From: JAJEBT01 sp965214975
Lineage (GTDB): Bacteria > Pseudomonadota > Alphaproteobacteria > MPNO01 > UBA830
Reading direction: 5' to 3'
DNA length: 64,000 nucleotides
Assembly: GCA_965214975.1 (NCBI GenBank)
Contig: OZ244055.1
Location: 2,170,001 to 2,234,000, forward strand
The position numbers were made by a program, and so were the translations under genes. Positions 1-8,531 of this stretch are shown piece after piece; position 1 is the first letter of the stretch, and the number at the start of each line of letters is the position of its first letter. The notes under the pieces are model-generated. The model had not been told where the DNA came from and ran no database searches. It saw nothing but the letters and a program-made list of their open reading frames with translations.

Positions 1-1
1 G

Positions 2-1456
2 GCGGTGCTGACGTTGCGGTCCGGCGCCGCTTACGGGCTGGGGGATCCGTCCGCGGCGACGGTCGTGGTGCGGGACGACGACGGCCTTCAGGTGGTGACG
101 GTCAGGGCGGTGTCCGGGCGGGCCCCGGAAGCGGAGGCTTCCGCCGGGGCGCTGGCCGCGGTTGCGGGAAGGGAGGCCGCGGAGTCCGGACCGGGACGCT
201 CGGGGGAACCGTCGGCGACGGTCGCGGAAGGCGGGCAGGCGGTGTTCGAGCTGAGGCGGACAGGGGGGGACGTGTCGGCGGCGTTGACGGTGGAGCTGGA
301 GGTTTCGGAGCGGGACGGTGACATGGTTCCGGCCGCGCTGGAAGGGGTCCGCCGCGCGAGGTTCGCGCCGGGCGAACGGGACTCGCTGTTCGTTGTGGAG
401 ACCGACGACGACGGCGTGGCCGAGCCGGACGGCGAGCTGACGGTGGCGGTTCGGCGCAACGGCGGTTTCTACGAGGTCGGCCAGCCGGGCACCGCGACGG
501 TGAGGCTTGCGGATGCTGGCGGCGCGAGCGTCCTCGCGCAGGGCCGCCGCGCGGGTGCGGCGGCGCTTCTGCGCCGTCATGTGGAGCGGTTCTCGCGGCT
601 GGCCTCGGATGTGGCGCTGGGCCGCCTGGCCGGGGGCTCCAGGGTCTCGACGGCGGACTTGAGAGCCGATGACGAGGGGGTGAGCGCGAACGGCGAGGTC
701 GCGGTGGCTCTGCCGTCGGGGTGGGACGGTTGGGGGAACCTGCGGTATTCGGATCTGGGCGGCGCCGCGGATGGCGGGGTGTGGGACGTGTACGCGGGAG
801 CGGACCGTCTCAGCGCGGACGGTCGGACGGTCTATGGCGTCCTGACCGGATACGAGCCTGGCCGGGTGACGTCGGGAGGCGTGCGGCTGGAGGCCGGTCA
901 TGTGCAGTTCGGGGTGTACGGGGCGCACCGGCTGAGCGAGACCCTGACGGTTGACGGCGCCCTTGGCTGGGGACGCGGCAAGGGCAGGCTGTCGCGGGTC
1001 GAGGGGGCGTATCCGGCGACGGCCTCGTACCGCTCGAAGCGGATCGCGGTGCGTGGAGTCCTGACGGGGGACTTCGGGTGGAGCGGCGGCGGGTTGCGGG
1101 TGGAGCCGCAGACAGCCCTGCTCTACGCGGAGGAGGATCTGGATGCGTTCACCGACGGCATGGGTGGCGAGGCGCCGGGGGAACGTCTGTGGCTGGCGCG
1201 GCTCGGGTTCGGTCCGAAGGTGACCTGGAGCCTGGAGGAGAGCGCCACGCACGGGAAGCTGCGCGTGAACCTGGATGCCCACAACCTGGAATCGGCTGAA
1301 GACCGGACGGAGGAGGTCTCGGCTTCGCTGGAGCTGGGGCACCGCCGACGGATCGACGGATGGGGTTCGCTCGACCTGTCCGTCGGCGTCGACGGCCTGG
1401 GGCTGGGCTGGTTCTCCTCGGTCTCCGTCGGGTTGAGATACGAAGCGAGTTTCTGA
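2..1456 (+). CDS. Calx-beta / outer-membrane barrel surface protein, 3' part
   Basis: The reading frame is open from the first bases, so the gene begins outside the window and only the last ~484 residues are seen. The N-terminal half contains Calx-beta-like strands (a 'VVVRDDDG' end of one repeat and a second with 'FVVETDDDGVAEPDG', rich in acidic calcium-binding-type loops). The final ~280 residues alternate hydrophobic and polar positions with many Gly and aromatic residues and end in Phe, as expected of an autotransporter-like outer-membrane beta-barrel. A charged linker ('LLRRHVERFSRLASDVALG') joins the parts. The likely role is a large exported adhesin or surface protein; the ligand is unknown. 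It converges with the trypsin-fold gene 74 bp downstream. Confidence 0.75.
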   Translation, partial: AVLTLRSGAAYGLGDPSAATVVVRDDDGLQVVTVRAVSGRAPEAEASAGALAAVAGREAAESGPGRSGEPSATVAEGGQAVFELRRTGGDVSAALTVELEVSERDGDMVPAALEGVRRARFAPGERDSLFVVETDDDGVAEPDGELTVAVRRNGGFYEVGQPGTATVRLADAGGASVLAQGRRAGAAALLRRHVERFSRLASDVALGRLAGGSRVSTADLRADDEGVSANGEVAVALPSGWDGWGNLRYSDLGGAADGGVWDVYAGADRLSADGRTVYGVLTGYEPGRVTSGGVRLEAGHVQFGVYGAHRLSETLTVDGALGWGRGKGRLSRVEGAYPATASYRSKRIAVRGVLTGDFGWSGGGLRVEPQTALLYAEEDLDAFTDGMGGEAPGERLWLARLGFGPKVTWSLEESATHGKLRVNLDAHNLESAEDRTEEVSASLELGHRRRIDGWGSLDLSVGVDGLGLGWFSSVSVGLRYEASF

Positions 1457-1530
1457 ACGAGACGGAATCCGCATCCCGGGGACGTGCCGGCGCGCCAGGC
1501 CCGGCCCGGGGAGATGCTCCCGACCGTCGC

Positions 1531-2415
1531 CTATCCTTCGCTCTCGTACTCGACGCCCTCGGCGTCGAGGCACCGGCGGATGACGCTTGCGTGCACCGCG
1601 AGGCCGGTGTTGAGGAACTGGTGCTCCACCCGCCCCGGCGCTCCGCCCGGCACCCGCGGATGGAATCCGGTCGCGTGGTGCATGGTGTGGGACTGGATCC
1701 CCCACACCACCGCGTCGGCGTCGAACACCGGCCCGCCCATCTGCCCGACGAGGCTCGGCGTCGAGGTCTCGATGAACGGGCTCGGGTCGCCGTCCCCGCT
1801 CCCCGGCGCCCGGGTGCTGACCACCCTCGTGAACATCCCCTCCAGGGGAAACATCGGCAGCGGCACCGACCCCGGGGGCAGGGTGAACGTCTTCGCCTTC
1901 TCGTCGTAGACCGGCTCGATGCGGTGCAGGGGGAAGCCGAGCTTGCACAGGCTCCTCCCCGGCGCGTAGCCCCGCGAGGGATCCTTGAGCACCGGGAACC
2001 GGGCGACGCTCGCCGGATCGAACGGCTCGATGCGTCCGAAGGCGAGGTTCGCCCCGGCCACGGTCCCGGCCTCGACCAGGCGGGCGCCGTCCACGCCCCA
2101 CCAGACCGAATGGTTGCGAACCGAGTCGTCGGCCGGTCTGTGGAACGTGCGCACCCTCTTCCTGCGGAAACGCTTGTCCGCCGCGATGTCGCGCTGGAAC
2201 TCGACGACGTTCTCCCGGTGGCCCAGATGGCGCCGGGCGCTCTCCTGGTGCCTGCGCACGATGTCGAGCAGGTGGCCCGCGGTGAGGATCCACCCGTCGC
2301 GGTTGAGCGCCACGTAGGCGCCGATGGCGCTGCCGCACTCGCCTTTCGCGGTGCGGCTGGAGATGACCACCGGCCGGGTGAAGCCCGCGGCAACGGAAAC
2401 GGCCTCGCTGAACAC
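1531..2415 (-). CDS. Trypsin-fold (S1-like) protein with degenerate catalytic triad
   Basis: About 294 residues from a GTG at 2415 preceded by GGAGG with 7-nt spacing; the frame continues upstream but that part overlaps an insertion-sequence relic and is not protein-like. The S1 chymotrypsin-fold pattern is seen: 'GWILTAGHLLD' carries the catalytic His (residue 48), a Gly/Ala-rich 'GANLAFGRIEPF' stands where families have 'DLAL', and 'VGQMGGPVFDADAVVWGIQ' matches the GNSGGP active-site loop. The His is kept, but the Asp position reads Asn and the nucleophile Ser reads Met. It is therefore probably a catalytically dead trypsin-like protein, perhaps a binding or scaffold protein. There is no clear signal peptide from this start. 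Gene identity is reasonably sure; loss of activity is inferred from the motifs. Confidence 0.65.
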   Translation of the reverse strand: MFSEAVSVAAGFTRPVVISSRTAKGECGSAIGAYVALNRDGWILTAGHLLDIVRRHQESARRHLGHRENVVEFQRDIAADKRFRRKRVRTFHRPADDSVRNHSVWWGVDGARLVEAGTVAGANLAFGRIEPFDPASVARFPVLKDPSRGYAPGRSLCKLGFPLHRIEPVYDEKAKTFTLPPGSVPLPMFPLEGMFTRVVSTRAPGSGDGDPSPFIETSTPSLVGQMGGPVFDADAVVWGIQSHTMHHATGFHPRVPGGAPGRVEHQFLNTGLAVHASVIRRCLDAEGVEYESEG

Positions 2416-2483
2416 CTCCGCCCCTCCGCCGGTTCCCGGACCGGAATCCGCGGAATCGTCCTGTCTTCCGAGCCACCTCCAGG

Positions 2484-2785
2484 ATTCCGCATCCGGGGGG
2501 AACCCTTCGCCGTGGCCGGCGAGTTTCCCCGGCGGTCGGGGCCGTCCCGCGATTCCGCCGGGTTTCCCGGAACCCCGGCAGGGAGAGCGGCCCGATGGCG
2601 CCAGGACAGACACCACACTACACTGTACCAAGCCCGGCATCGCGTTCAAGCCGACCTGTTTCCGTGGCCCGAGGAAGATCCCGGGCCGCCCGGCGAGAGG
2701 TCTCGGCGCCTCGCGGCGGTTCCCGGGTCCGCGCATGTCGGGAGCCCTCTCCGCCGTTTCCGCGGCCCGCCCGGCTGGGGATCGC
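2484..2785 (+). mobile_element. Relic of an IS (5' end of DDE transposase), related to the 45 kb copy
   Basis: This stretch aligns base for base over long runs with the transposase-start end of the damaged element at 44.6-45.9 kb, in the opposite orientation. Both have 'attccgc', a G-rich leader, 'tcggggccg', 'gggtttcc', 'atggcgcca', then coding similarity: here 'HRVQADLFPWPEEDPGPPGE', there 'HHVQADLFPWLDEELGPLGE'. Only about the first 60 transposase codons remain and the start region carries indels. It lies directly upstream of the trypsin-fold gene on the other strand and may have supplied its leader. Confidence 0.7.
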
Positions 2786-2867
2786 GCGGTGCCGGAGCGC
2801 GTTCGCCGAGGCGGTGGCCGGCCGGGCGCGAATCGGAACCATTCGGTCGCTCCCGGTCCCCTGGCCC

Positions 2868-2890
2868 GTTCCGTCCGCAACGGACGGAAC
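2868..2890. terminator. Perfect 10-bp hairpin
   Basis: GTTCCGTCCG, a CAA loop and CGGACGGAAC form a perfect 10-bp stem. There is no T-run on either side, so it could be a Rho-independent-like terminator without a U-tail, or an IS-derived palindrome just beyond the IS relic. The rest of 2786-3092 holds no gene that I can support. Confidence 0.35.
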
Positions 2891-3092
2891 CCGCGTGATG
2901 GTAGGGAGCCTGGTGCCGCAGTCACGAGACAGAGCCTGAAAATGGTACAGGAACCGGAACGGCCTCGAAACCCCGGCGCGTCCCGATCCGATGCAACCGT
3001 TCCGGAAACCGCGCCTCCGGGAACCCGCCGGCTCCAGCCCGCGTCACCCGGTCTCTCGCCTCCCGACGCCCGGCGAAACCGGACCCGGGCGG

Positions 3093-3578
3093 TTACGGAA
3101 GAAACTTGAACACGGCGATGGCCACGCCGGCAATGCCGATCATGAACGTCAGCATCTGACGGAAGTGTTTTTCCGTCCGGTCGACCAGTTCCTTGCGCTG
3201 TTCGGCCAGTTCCTTGCGCATGTCGCCGACAGCCACGTCGATCCGCGCTTCCAGCCTGTCCTCCGAGGCCTGGATCCGCGCTTCCAGCCTGTTCTCCGAG
3301 GACTTGATCTCGGCGGCGACCTGCGCGGCGACCCTTTCCTCCGAACTCTTCATCTCCTTGCGGAGACTGTCCATGTCCCCGCGAAGGTGCTCCACGTCCT
3401 TGCGGAGAAGGGCGAGATCCTCCTTCGTGGCGACACTGCCCACCAGCCCGTCACGCAGCGTCACGGCGATGCCTTCATGCACCGTCACGGCGATGCCTTC
3501 GGCTTGCTCCCTCTCGAAGCCGTATCTGTCGCTGAGCCGTTTCGCGACGGTTACCGTGTCGAATGCCGCCATGGTCAT
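3093..3578 (-). CDS. DUF1640-type coiled-coil, tail-anchored membrane protein
   Basis: 161 residues from the ATG at 3578 (GGGAG 8 nt upstream; the open frame extends further but has no family-like sequence). The N-terminus ('MTMAAFDTVTVAKRLSDRYG') is followed by a long charged heptad region (residues ~50-135) with two near-identical 10-residue units 'SENRLEARIQ' / 'SEDRLEARID', then a C-terminal hydrophobic segment ('MLTFMIGIAGVAIAVF') that can anchor the protein in the membrane. This layout fits the DUF1640/CCDC90-like family, which is frequent and often multicopy in Alphaproteobacteria. The DNA shows in-frame duplications: a ~30-bp unit around 3241-3300 and an 18-bp unit (CGTCACGGCGATGCCTTC) around 3459-3500. 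Function is unknown. Confidence 0.7.
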   Translation of the reverse strand: MTMAAFDTVTVAKRLSDRYGFEREQAEGIAVTVHEGIAVTLRDGLVGSVATKEDLALLRKDVEHLRGDMDSLRKEMKSSEERVAAQVAAEIKSSENRLEARIQASEDRLEARIDVAVGDMRKELAEQRKELVDRTEKHFRQMLTFMIGIAGVAIAVFKFLP

Positions 3579-4017
3579 GCCGCGTCTCCCCCGGGCCCCG
3601 ATCCAGGAGCCCGCACCGCCGAAGAACCGGTTGGTGCATGCTAACGCGATGCACGGATCTTTCAACCGCGTGCGGCATCGGTTCCAGAACTGTCCCGCGT
3701 CGGCCGGACATCCGCTCCAGGCGGGCCGGGCCGTCACGGCGGTCCGCGGGTTCCGGGGACGCCGCCGATCGGCCGGGTCCGGCCCGGATCACCCCGGGGC
3801 GGGAGGCGGGAAGGCGGCTTCCGGCCCTCGCCGAGGCTGCGGCGGATCCCCGTGAATCCCTCCGTCGTGTCCGGCCCGCGAGGCTCTCCGCGCCGGGTTC
3901 CGGCGGGAGTTGTCCGGGAGTCCCGCAAGCGGCTCCCGCGGGCCCGCGCTGCCCGCGGAGAGGCGGACGGGGTCGCCGGCCCGCCCGCGCCGCGGGGAAG
4001 CGTCCGCGAGGCTCCGG
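3579..4017. other. 439-bp intergenic stretch, no gene recognised
   Basis: This lies between the lptD stop and the DUF1640 start. It is GC-rich with several open frames on both strands, but none has family resemblance or a ribosome-binding site. The part next to 3579 must contain the promoter for the DUF1640 gene; I could not pick a convincing -35/-10 pair. Confidence 0.5.
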
Positions 4018-6183
4018 TCAGCCGTCGTCGTCGCCCGTCGATCCCGAGAACTCGATCTCGCCGAGCGTTTTCAGGCCCACCCGCAGGAAGATCGTGTCCT
4101 GCGGCCGGCGCACGCGGTCGCTGGTGAACCGGCGCGAGTAGTCGAGATGGAACGCGAAGCACTCGTCCTCGTAGGCGAGATACGCGCCGTGACGCAGCGA
4201 GCGGCCCTCGCCCGTGAGGTCGTGGTGGACGTTGATCCCGCCCCGCCAGCGCCGCGCGAAACGCGAGGACAGCCGGGCGCGGATCTCCTCGTGCTGCTGC
4301 AGCAGGTCGTCCCGGTCCACAGCGTCCCGGAGATCCTGGCTCCTCGACAGAAGGTAGGTCGCGTCGAGGCGGAGCAGCGGCACGCCGGCCGAGATCCGGA
4401 TCTCGCTGTGTCGCGCCGACCAGTCGGAACTGTCGAGGCGGAACCGGTAGAGGGCGTCGAGATGGTCGCCAGGCGAGATCCGGACGCGGCCGACGACGTC
4501 GGAAAGCCGGCCGTGCAGCCCGGTTCCGGGCGCGAACCCGTCGTCCTCGCCGAAGCGGTGGCTCTGCCCCAGGAAGAACGAGCTGTGTCCTTCCCCGGTT
4601 CCGTGGATGCCGCCGTGCAGGCCGTAGCTGAGCCGCGGGCGGCCCTCGACGCGGTCGACCCCGGTGTGGCGGTTCGGCGAGAACAGGTTGGCGTCGTCGA
4701 ACGCGACTCCGACACTGTCCTCGTTGGGGATGCCCCGCGTGTCCGGCGCGTCGGGCGCGAGAACGAGGGACGCCGCCGGCTCGAGGGTCTGGACGAACCC
4801 GCCCCGGGACCGCGACAGCGGCAGCCGCAGGTCGATGCCGGCCTGCGGGAACAGCCGGACCCGCTGGCGGCTCTTTCCGGTGGCCGAATCGTTGGTCCAG
4901 TAGGCGTCCGTCTGGAGCGATCCGAACAGCCGGTAGATCTCGCCGCGGGAGCCGACATGCGGAAGCTCCCACCGCGTTCTGGCGGAAGCCCGCCGGGTGT
5001 CCGTTCCCTCCGTCCGGTAGAGCGCGAGGAGGTCGGCGTCGATCTCCCACGTCTGTCCCGCCGGCCCCGGCTCGCCGACGAAGGCGTACTCGAGCATCGG
5101 CGCGACCAGCGGGATCTCTCCGGAGACGTCTCCGGCGCGCAGCCCCTGGAAATAGATCGCCGTGGCGGCCGCGTAGTCCGATCCGAGAAACCCCTCGATG
5201 CGCAGGCGGTTCTCGAGCCTGTCCTCGGTGACGAACTCGTACTTGCGCAGGAACGTGTCGTCCGACGCGAGACGGAGGTCGGCGCTCGCCCGCCAGTTCC
5301 GGTTCAGGTGCAGGCGCGCCCGGGAGCGGGTGAAGCCCCGGAGCTCGCCGACGTCGCCGCTGTCGCGTTCGGGATCGTGGTAGAGGCTGCCCGCGATGTC
5401 GTATTCGGCGTCGGGCAGGAGATGCCGGAACCGCACCTCCGCCCCGGTCCCTTCCCGGGTCGTCAGCACGGGGGTGAGCGTCAGGTCCATGTTGGGCGCG
5501 AGATCCAGGTGGACCGGCGCCTTCACGATCGCTCCGAGCGTGTCGTCGCTGCCGTAGGAGGGCAGCAGCAGCCCGCTGCGGCGCTCCACCGACGGGTCGG
5601 GCTGGGACAGCCAGGGAAGGTAGAACACGGGAAGCCCGAGGAACTCGAGAAAGGCGTCCTCGTAGACGACGTCCCGCGTCCTCTGGTTGTGCGTCGCCTT
5701 CTCCGCCTTCACCTGCCACAGCGGTTCGCGGTCCGGGCCGTCGCCGCAGATCCGGCACGGCGAGTACACCGCCTTGCGGAATTCCGTGATCTCGCCGCCG
5801 GTGCGCCGGGCGCCGGCCGCGGCGATGCGGCCGCCGCCGCCGCCGAAACGCGCGCCGACGTTCTCGACCACGGCGTTGGCGAAGGCGCGGTCGAGCGTCA
5901 CGCTGTCGGCGAACAGCACGTCGCCCTCCGGCTCGTGGAGACTGACGTTGCCGGAGGCCGTGACGGTGTCGGCGTTGCGGTCGTAGACCACCCGGTCGGC
6001 GAGCAGGATCCGGCCGGCCTGGACGACGCGCACGTTGCCCTCGGCGACGGTCTTCCCGGCCTCGCGGTGGTCCAGCACCCGGTCGGCCTCGAACAGCGCG
6101 GGCCCGTCCGCCCCGGACTGCGCGTGCGCCGGCGCCTGGACCGCGAGCAGGACCGCGGCCGCCGCGATCCGCAGCCCGCGCAA
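4018..6183 (-). CDS. lptD: LPS-assembly protein LptD
   Basis: A 721-residue outer-membrane protein that, with LptE, inserts lipopolysaccharide into the outer leaflet. It has an Ala-rich signal peptide cleaved near 'APAHAQS', then an OstA/LptA-like beta-jellyroll ('ALFEADRVLDHREAGKTVAEGNV' region, residues ~30-140), the conserved 'FRKAVYSPCRICGDGPDREP' segment with its cysteines, and the 'GLPVFYLPWLSQPDPSVERR' entry to the C-terminal 26-strand barrel. Length is normal for Alphaproteobacteria. The TTG start lies one base after the lptG stop with GAGGA upstream, so it is translated from the same messenger as lptF-lptG, placing inner- and outer-membrane parts of the Lpt bridge in one operon. Confidence 0.95.
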   Translation of the reverse strand: MRGLRIAAAAVLLAVQAPAHAQSGADGPALFEADRVLDHREAGKTVAEGNVRVVQAGRILLADRVVYDRNADTVTASGNVSLHEPEGDVLFADSVTLDRAFANAVVENVGARFGGGGGRIAAAGARRTGGEITEFRKAVYSPCRICGDGPDREPLWQVKAEKATHNQRTRDVVYEDAFLEFLGLPVFYLPWLSQPDPSVERRSGLLLPSYGSDDTLGAIVKAPVHLDLAPNMDLTLTPVLTTREGTGAEVRFRHLLPDAEYDIAGSLYHDPERDSGDVGELRGFTRSRARLHLNRNWRASADLRLASDDTFLRKYEFVTEDRLENRLRIEGFLGSDYAAATAIYFQGLRAGDVSGEIPLVAPMLEYAFVGEPGPAGQTWEIDADLLALYRTEGTDTRRASARTRWELPHVGSRGEIYRLFGSLQTDAYWTNDSATGKSRQRVRLFPQAGIDLRLPLSRSRGGFVQTLEPAASLVLAPDAPDTRGIPNEDSVGVAFDDANLFSPNRHTGVDRVEGRPRLSYGLHGGIHGTGEGHSSFFLGQSHRFGEDDGFAPGTGLHGRLSDVVGRVRISPGDHLDALYRFRLDSSDWSARHSEIRISAGVPLLRLDATYLLSRSQDLRDAVDRDDLLQQHEEIRARLSSRFARRWRGGINVHHDLTGEGRSLRHGAYLAYEDECFAFHLDYSRRFTSDRVRRPQDTIFLRVGLKTLGEIEFSGSTGDDDG

Positions 6184-6184
6184 C

Positions 6185-7282
6185 TCAGCCGTCCTCGAGG
6201 TGGAGGAGCGCGGCGACGCCGACCGAAAGGCCGATCAGCACCGGCGTCCAGGCGGCCATCATGACCGGGATCCTGGCCGACCAGCCGAGGGCGTGGACGA
6301 CGTCGGTCAGGAAGTAGAGCAGGAAACCGGTGCCGAGACTGGCCATCACCACCAGCGTGCCGCCGCGCGGCCGCGAGGGTTTCATGGAGAACGTCGCCGC
6401 CAGCAGCACCACGGCGGCGAGCAGCGGCGGCAGCGCGATCTGCGAGTGCCAGTGCAGCTTGTGGCGCAGGCCCGAGAAGCCGGCGGTCTCGAGAACGCGG
6501 ATGAAGGCGGGCAGCGCCCAGAACGATATCGTCTCGGGCGGCGCGAAGCTGTCGCTGATGTTCTCGCGGGTGAGATCGGTGGGCAGGTGGACGACTCCCG
6601 GCCGGACCGGCGCGGTGTCGGGCGCGGTGACCGCCGGATCCGCGATGCGCCAGCGCCCGGTCTCGAGCACCGCCACATCGGCGTCGATCCGGTGCTCGAA
6701 GCGGTCGCCGGCGTCCATCCGGAAGACCGTGACGTTCCGCAGCCGGACGTCCTCGATCGAGATCGACCGGGCGTGCAGGATGTAGCTGCCGCCGTCGAGA
6801 GGCTGGCGGAACCAGAGGCCGTTTCTCGCGACCGACGCGAGGCTCGCGTTGCCCCGCAGGTGCTTGGCCTCGAGCGCCTCGTAGTTGAGGAGCGCGGCCG
6901 CCGACAGCGGGTTGAGGAGGGCGACCTTCGCGACGCCGATGGCCACCGCGAGCGCCACCAGCGGCGTGAGGATGCGCCAGGTCGAGACTCCCGCGGCGCT
7001 CATCACGATGAGCTCGTGGTGGCGGTCGAGGCGCCACAGCATCGCGGCGGTGGCGAGAAGCGCCGCGAAGGGGATCGCCTTCTCGAGCATGAACGGCGCC
7101 TTGAGAAGGGCCATCTGCGCGATCACGAGCGGGCCGGCGCCGTTGTCGCGGCCCGCCGTCCGCCGCAGGAGCTCGACCGCGTCGACCAGCACGATGACGG
7201 CGAGAAGCCCCAGCGCGAAGCAGGAGAACCACAGCAGGAACTGGCGCCCGAGATAGACCGAGAGCGCGTCGAACGGGTTCAT
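6185..7282 (-). CDS. lptG: LPS export permease LptG
   Basis: 365 residues, a YjgP/YjgQ-family inner-membrane permease. It has transmembrane helices near the N-terminus (residues ~15-40, 65-85, 100-125) and three near the C-terminus around a periplasmic beta-jellyroll. 'ALLKAPFMLEKAIPFAALLA' and the 'RHHELIVMSAAGVS' coupling-helix region are typical. With LptF and the ATPase LptB (not in this window) it extracts LPS from the inner membrane. The ATG at 7282 overlaps the lptF stop by 4 nt (ATGA), indicating translational coupling. Confidence 0.95.
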   Translation of the reverse strand: MNPFDALSVYLGRQFLLWFSCFALGLLAVIVLVDAVELLRRTAGRDNGAGPLVIAQMALLKAPFMLEKAIPFAALLATAAMLWRLDRHHELIVMSAAGVSTWRILTPLVALAVAIGVAKVALLNPLSAAALLNYEALEAKHLRGNASLASVARNGLWFRQPLDGGSYILHARSISIEDVRLRNVTVFRMDAGDRFEHRIDADVAVLETGRWRIADPAVTAPDTAPVRPGVVHLPTDLTRENISDSFAPPETISFWALPAFIRVLETAGFSGLRHKLHWHSQIALPPLLAAVVLLAATFSMKPSRPRGGTLVVMASLGTGFLLYFLTDVVHALGWSARIPVMMAAWTPVLIGLSVGVAALLHLEDG

Positions 7283-8397
7283 GGGGGCGCCTCGGCGGCG
7301 ACGCGGCGCCGCCGGATCCGGCCCGGCCCGGCGAGGACGACCGCGAACAGCGCGATGGCCGCGACCGGCAGCGCGACGATCAGCGCCTCGAGCTCGGGCG
7401 TGGTCGTGCCCACGCTCCTCGCGCCGAAGAACGCGATCTGGATCGCGGCCACCGCGGCCGACGCGATCATGATGCGGGGGGTCTGCCCGTGCCGGCGGAA
7501 GCCGCCCGACAGCAGCGCCGCAAGCGCCGCGAGGGCGTAGCAAGGATGGAGAAGCGGCATGCTCAGGCGCGACAGGCCCTCCATCCTGAGACGCCGGTAG
7601 CCGGGAGTCTCCGCCGCCCTGGAGGCCGGGAGGAACAGCTCGTGCAGGTAGCGCTCGCGCGGCCCGCGCGCGTGGGCCGTGCTCTCGGGCTTGAGCGACG
7701 CCAGGTCGAGCACGTAGCGGTCGAAGTGGAACAGCGAGAGCCGGCCGTCCCGGCGGCTCACCTCCTGGCGGCTGCCCTGGACCATCACGACCTGGGAGCC
7801 GCTTCCGCCCGAGACGATCGTGCCCTCGGCGGCCATGATGGTGACGGGGGTTTCGGGGTCGCGCTCGTCGTGCACGACGATGCCGCGGAAACTGCCGCGG
7901 TCGCTGCGCTCGCGAACGAACACCGTGATGCCGTCGATCACCGCGTTGAACACGCCCTCCTGCACGAACAGCTGCGACAGGTCGGCCCGGAAGGCGCGCT
8001 GGAGATCCTTGAACTCCCGGAACGCGGTGGGCACAAGGTAGAGCGTGTTCAGGTAGCCCAGCACGGTCAGCAGGACGGCGAGAACGATCGCGGGGCGCGC
8101 GATGAAGCCGGGGCCGAGGCCGCTCGCGCTCAGGATCACGATCTCGCGGTCGTTGATCATCTTGTTGTAGACGAACAGCACCGCGACGAACAGGGCGATC
8201 GGCGCGACGACCGCCAGCAGCATCGGCAGCAGCAGCATGGTGAAGCTGGCGAAGGCGGCGGGCGACAGGCCCTGGTTGACGATGATGTCGACGAACCGGA
8301 GCGACCGGGTCAGCCAAACCACGCAGGTCAGCACGGCGATCGTCGTCAGCGTCGCCCACAGCAGCTGGCGGAACAGGTAGCCTTGGAGTCTTCCCAT
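7279..8397 (-). CDS. lptF: LPS export permease LptF
   Basis: 372 residues, the partner permease of LptG in the LptB2FG complex. N-terminal helices ('LLWATLTTIAVLTCVVWLTR'), the characteristic 'MINDREIVILSASGLG' coupling segment, a periplasmic jellyroll domain (~150-270), and C-terminal helices are all visible. It is the first gene of the lptF-lptG-lptD operon and is divergent from pepA; the 134-bp gap contains overlapping promoter-like sequence. The ATG at 8397 fits the family N-terminus. Confidence 0.95.
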   Translation of the reverse strand: MGRLQGYLFRQLLWATLTTIAVLTCVVWLTRSLRFVDIIVNQGLSPAAFASFTMLLLPMLLAVVAPIALFVAVLFVYNKMINDREIVILSASGLGPGFIARPAIVLAVLLTVLGYLNTLYLVPTAFREFKDLQRAFRADLSQLFVQEGVFNAVIDGITVFVRERSDRGSFRGIVVHDERDPETPVTIMAAEGTIVSGGSGSQVVMVQGSRQEVSRRDGRLSLFHFDRYVLDLASLKPESTAHARGPRERYLHELFLPASRAAETPGYRRLRMEGLSRLSMPLLHPCYALAALAALLSGGFRRHGQTPRIMIASAAVAAIQIAFFGARSVGTTTPELEALIVALPVAAIALFAVVLAGPGRIRRRRVAAEAPP

Positions 8398-8411
8398 CGG
8401 GCCATTATAAT
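8383..8411 (+). promoter_or_regulatory. Sigma70-type promoter for pepA
   Basis: TTGGAG (8383-8388), a 17-nt spacer and a consensus TATAAT (8406-8411) on the plus strand. The -35 box lies inside the start of lptF. The transcript would carry a leader of about 110 nt before pepA. ATTATAAT is palindromic, so it could also serve as a -10 on the minus strand, though no good minus-strand -35 was found. Confidence 0.55.
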
Positions 8412-8531
8412 CCGGGTCGGCGGCCTTGCCATTTCCGCGCGCGTCGGAGGCCCGGAATCCCCTTCGCGGCCGGCTCGTCGGCGCGTCGCCGCCGCCCCGC
8501 GAAACCGCCGCCGACGCAGGGAGTCCCGCAG

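Noticed and set aside
2416..2925. 170-codon N-terminal extension of the trypsin-fold gene
   Set aside because: It runs antisense through the IS relic and has no protein-like pattern; a GTG with GGAGG at 2415 explains the start better.
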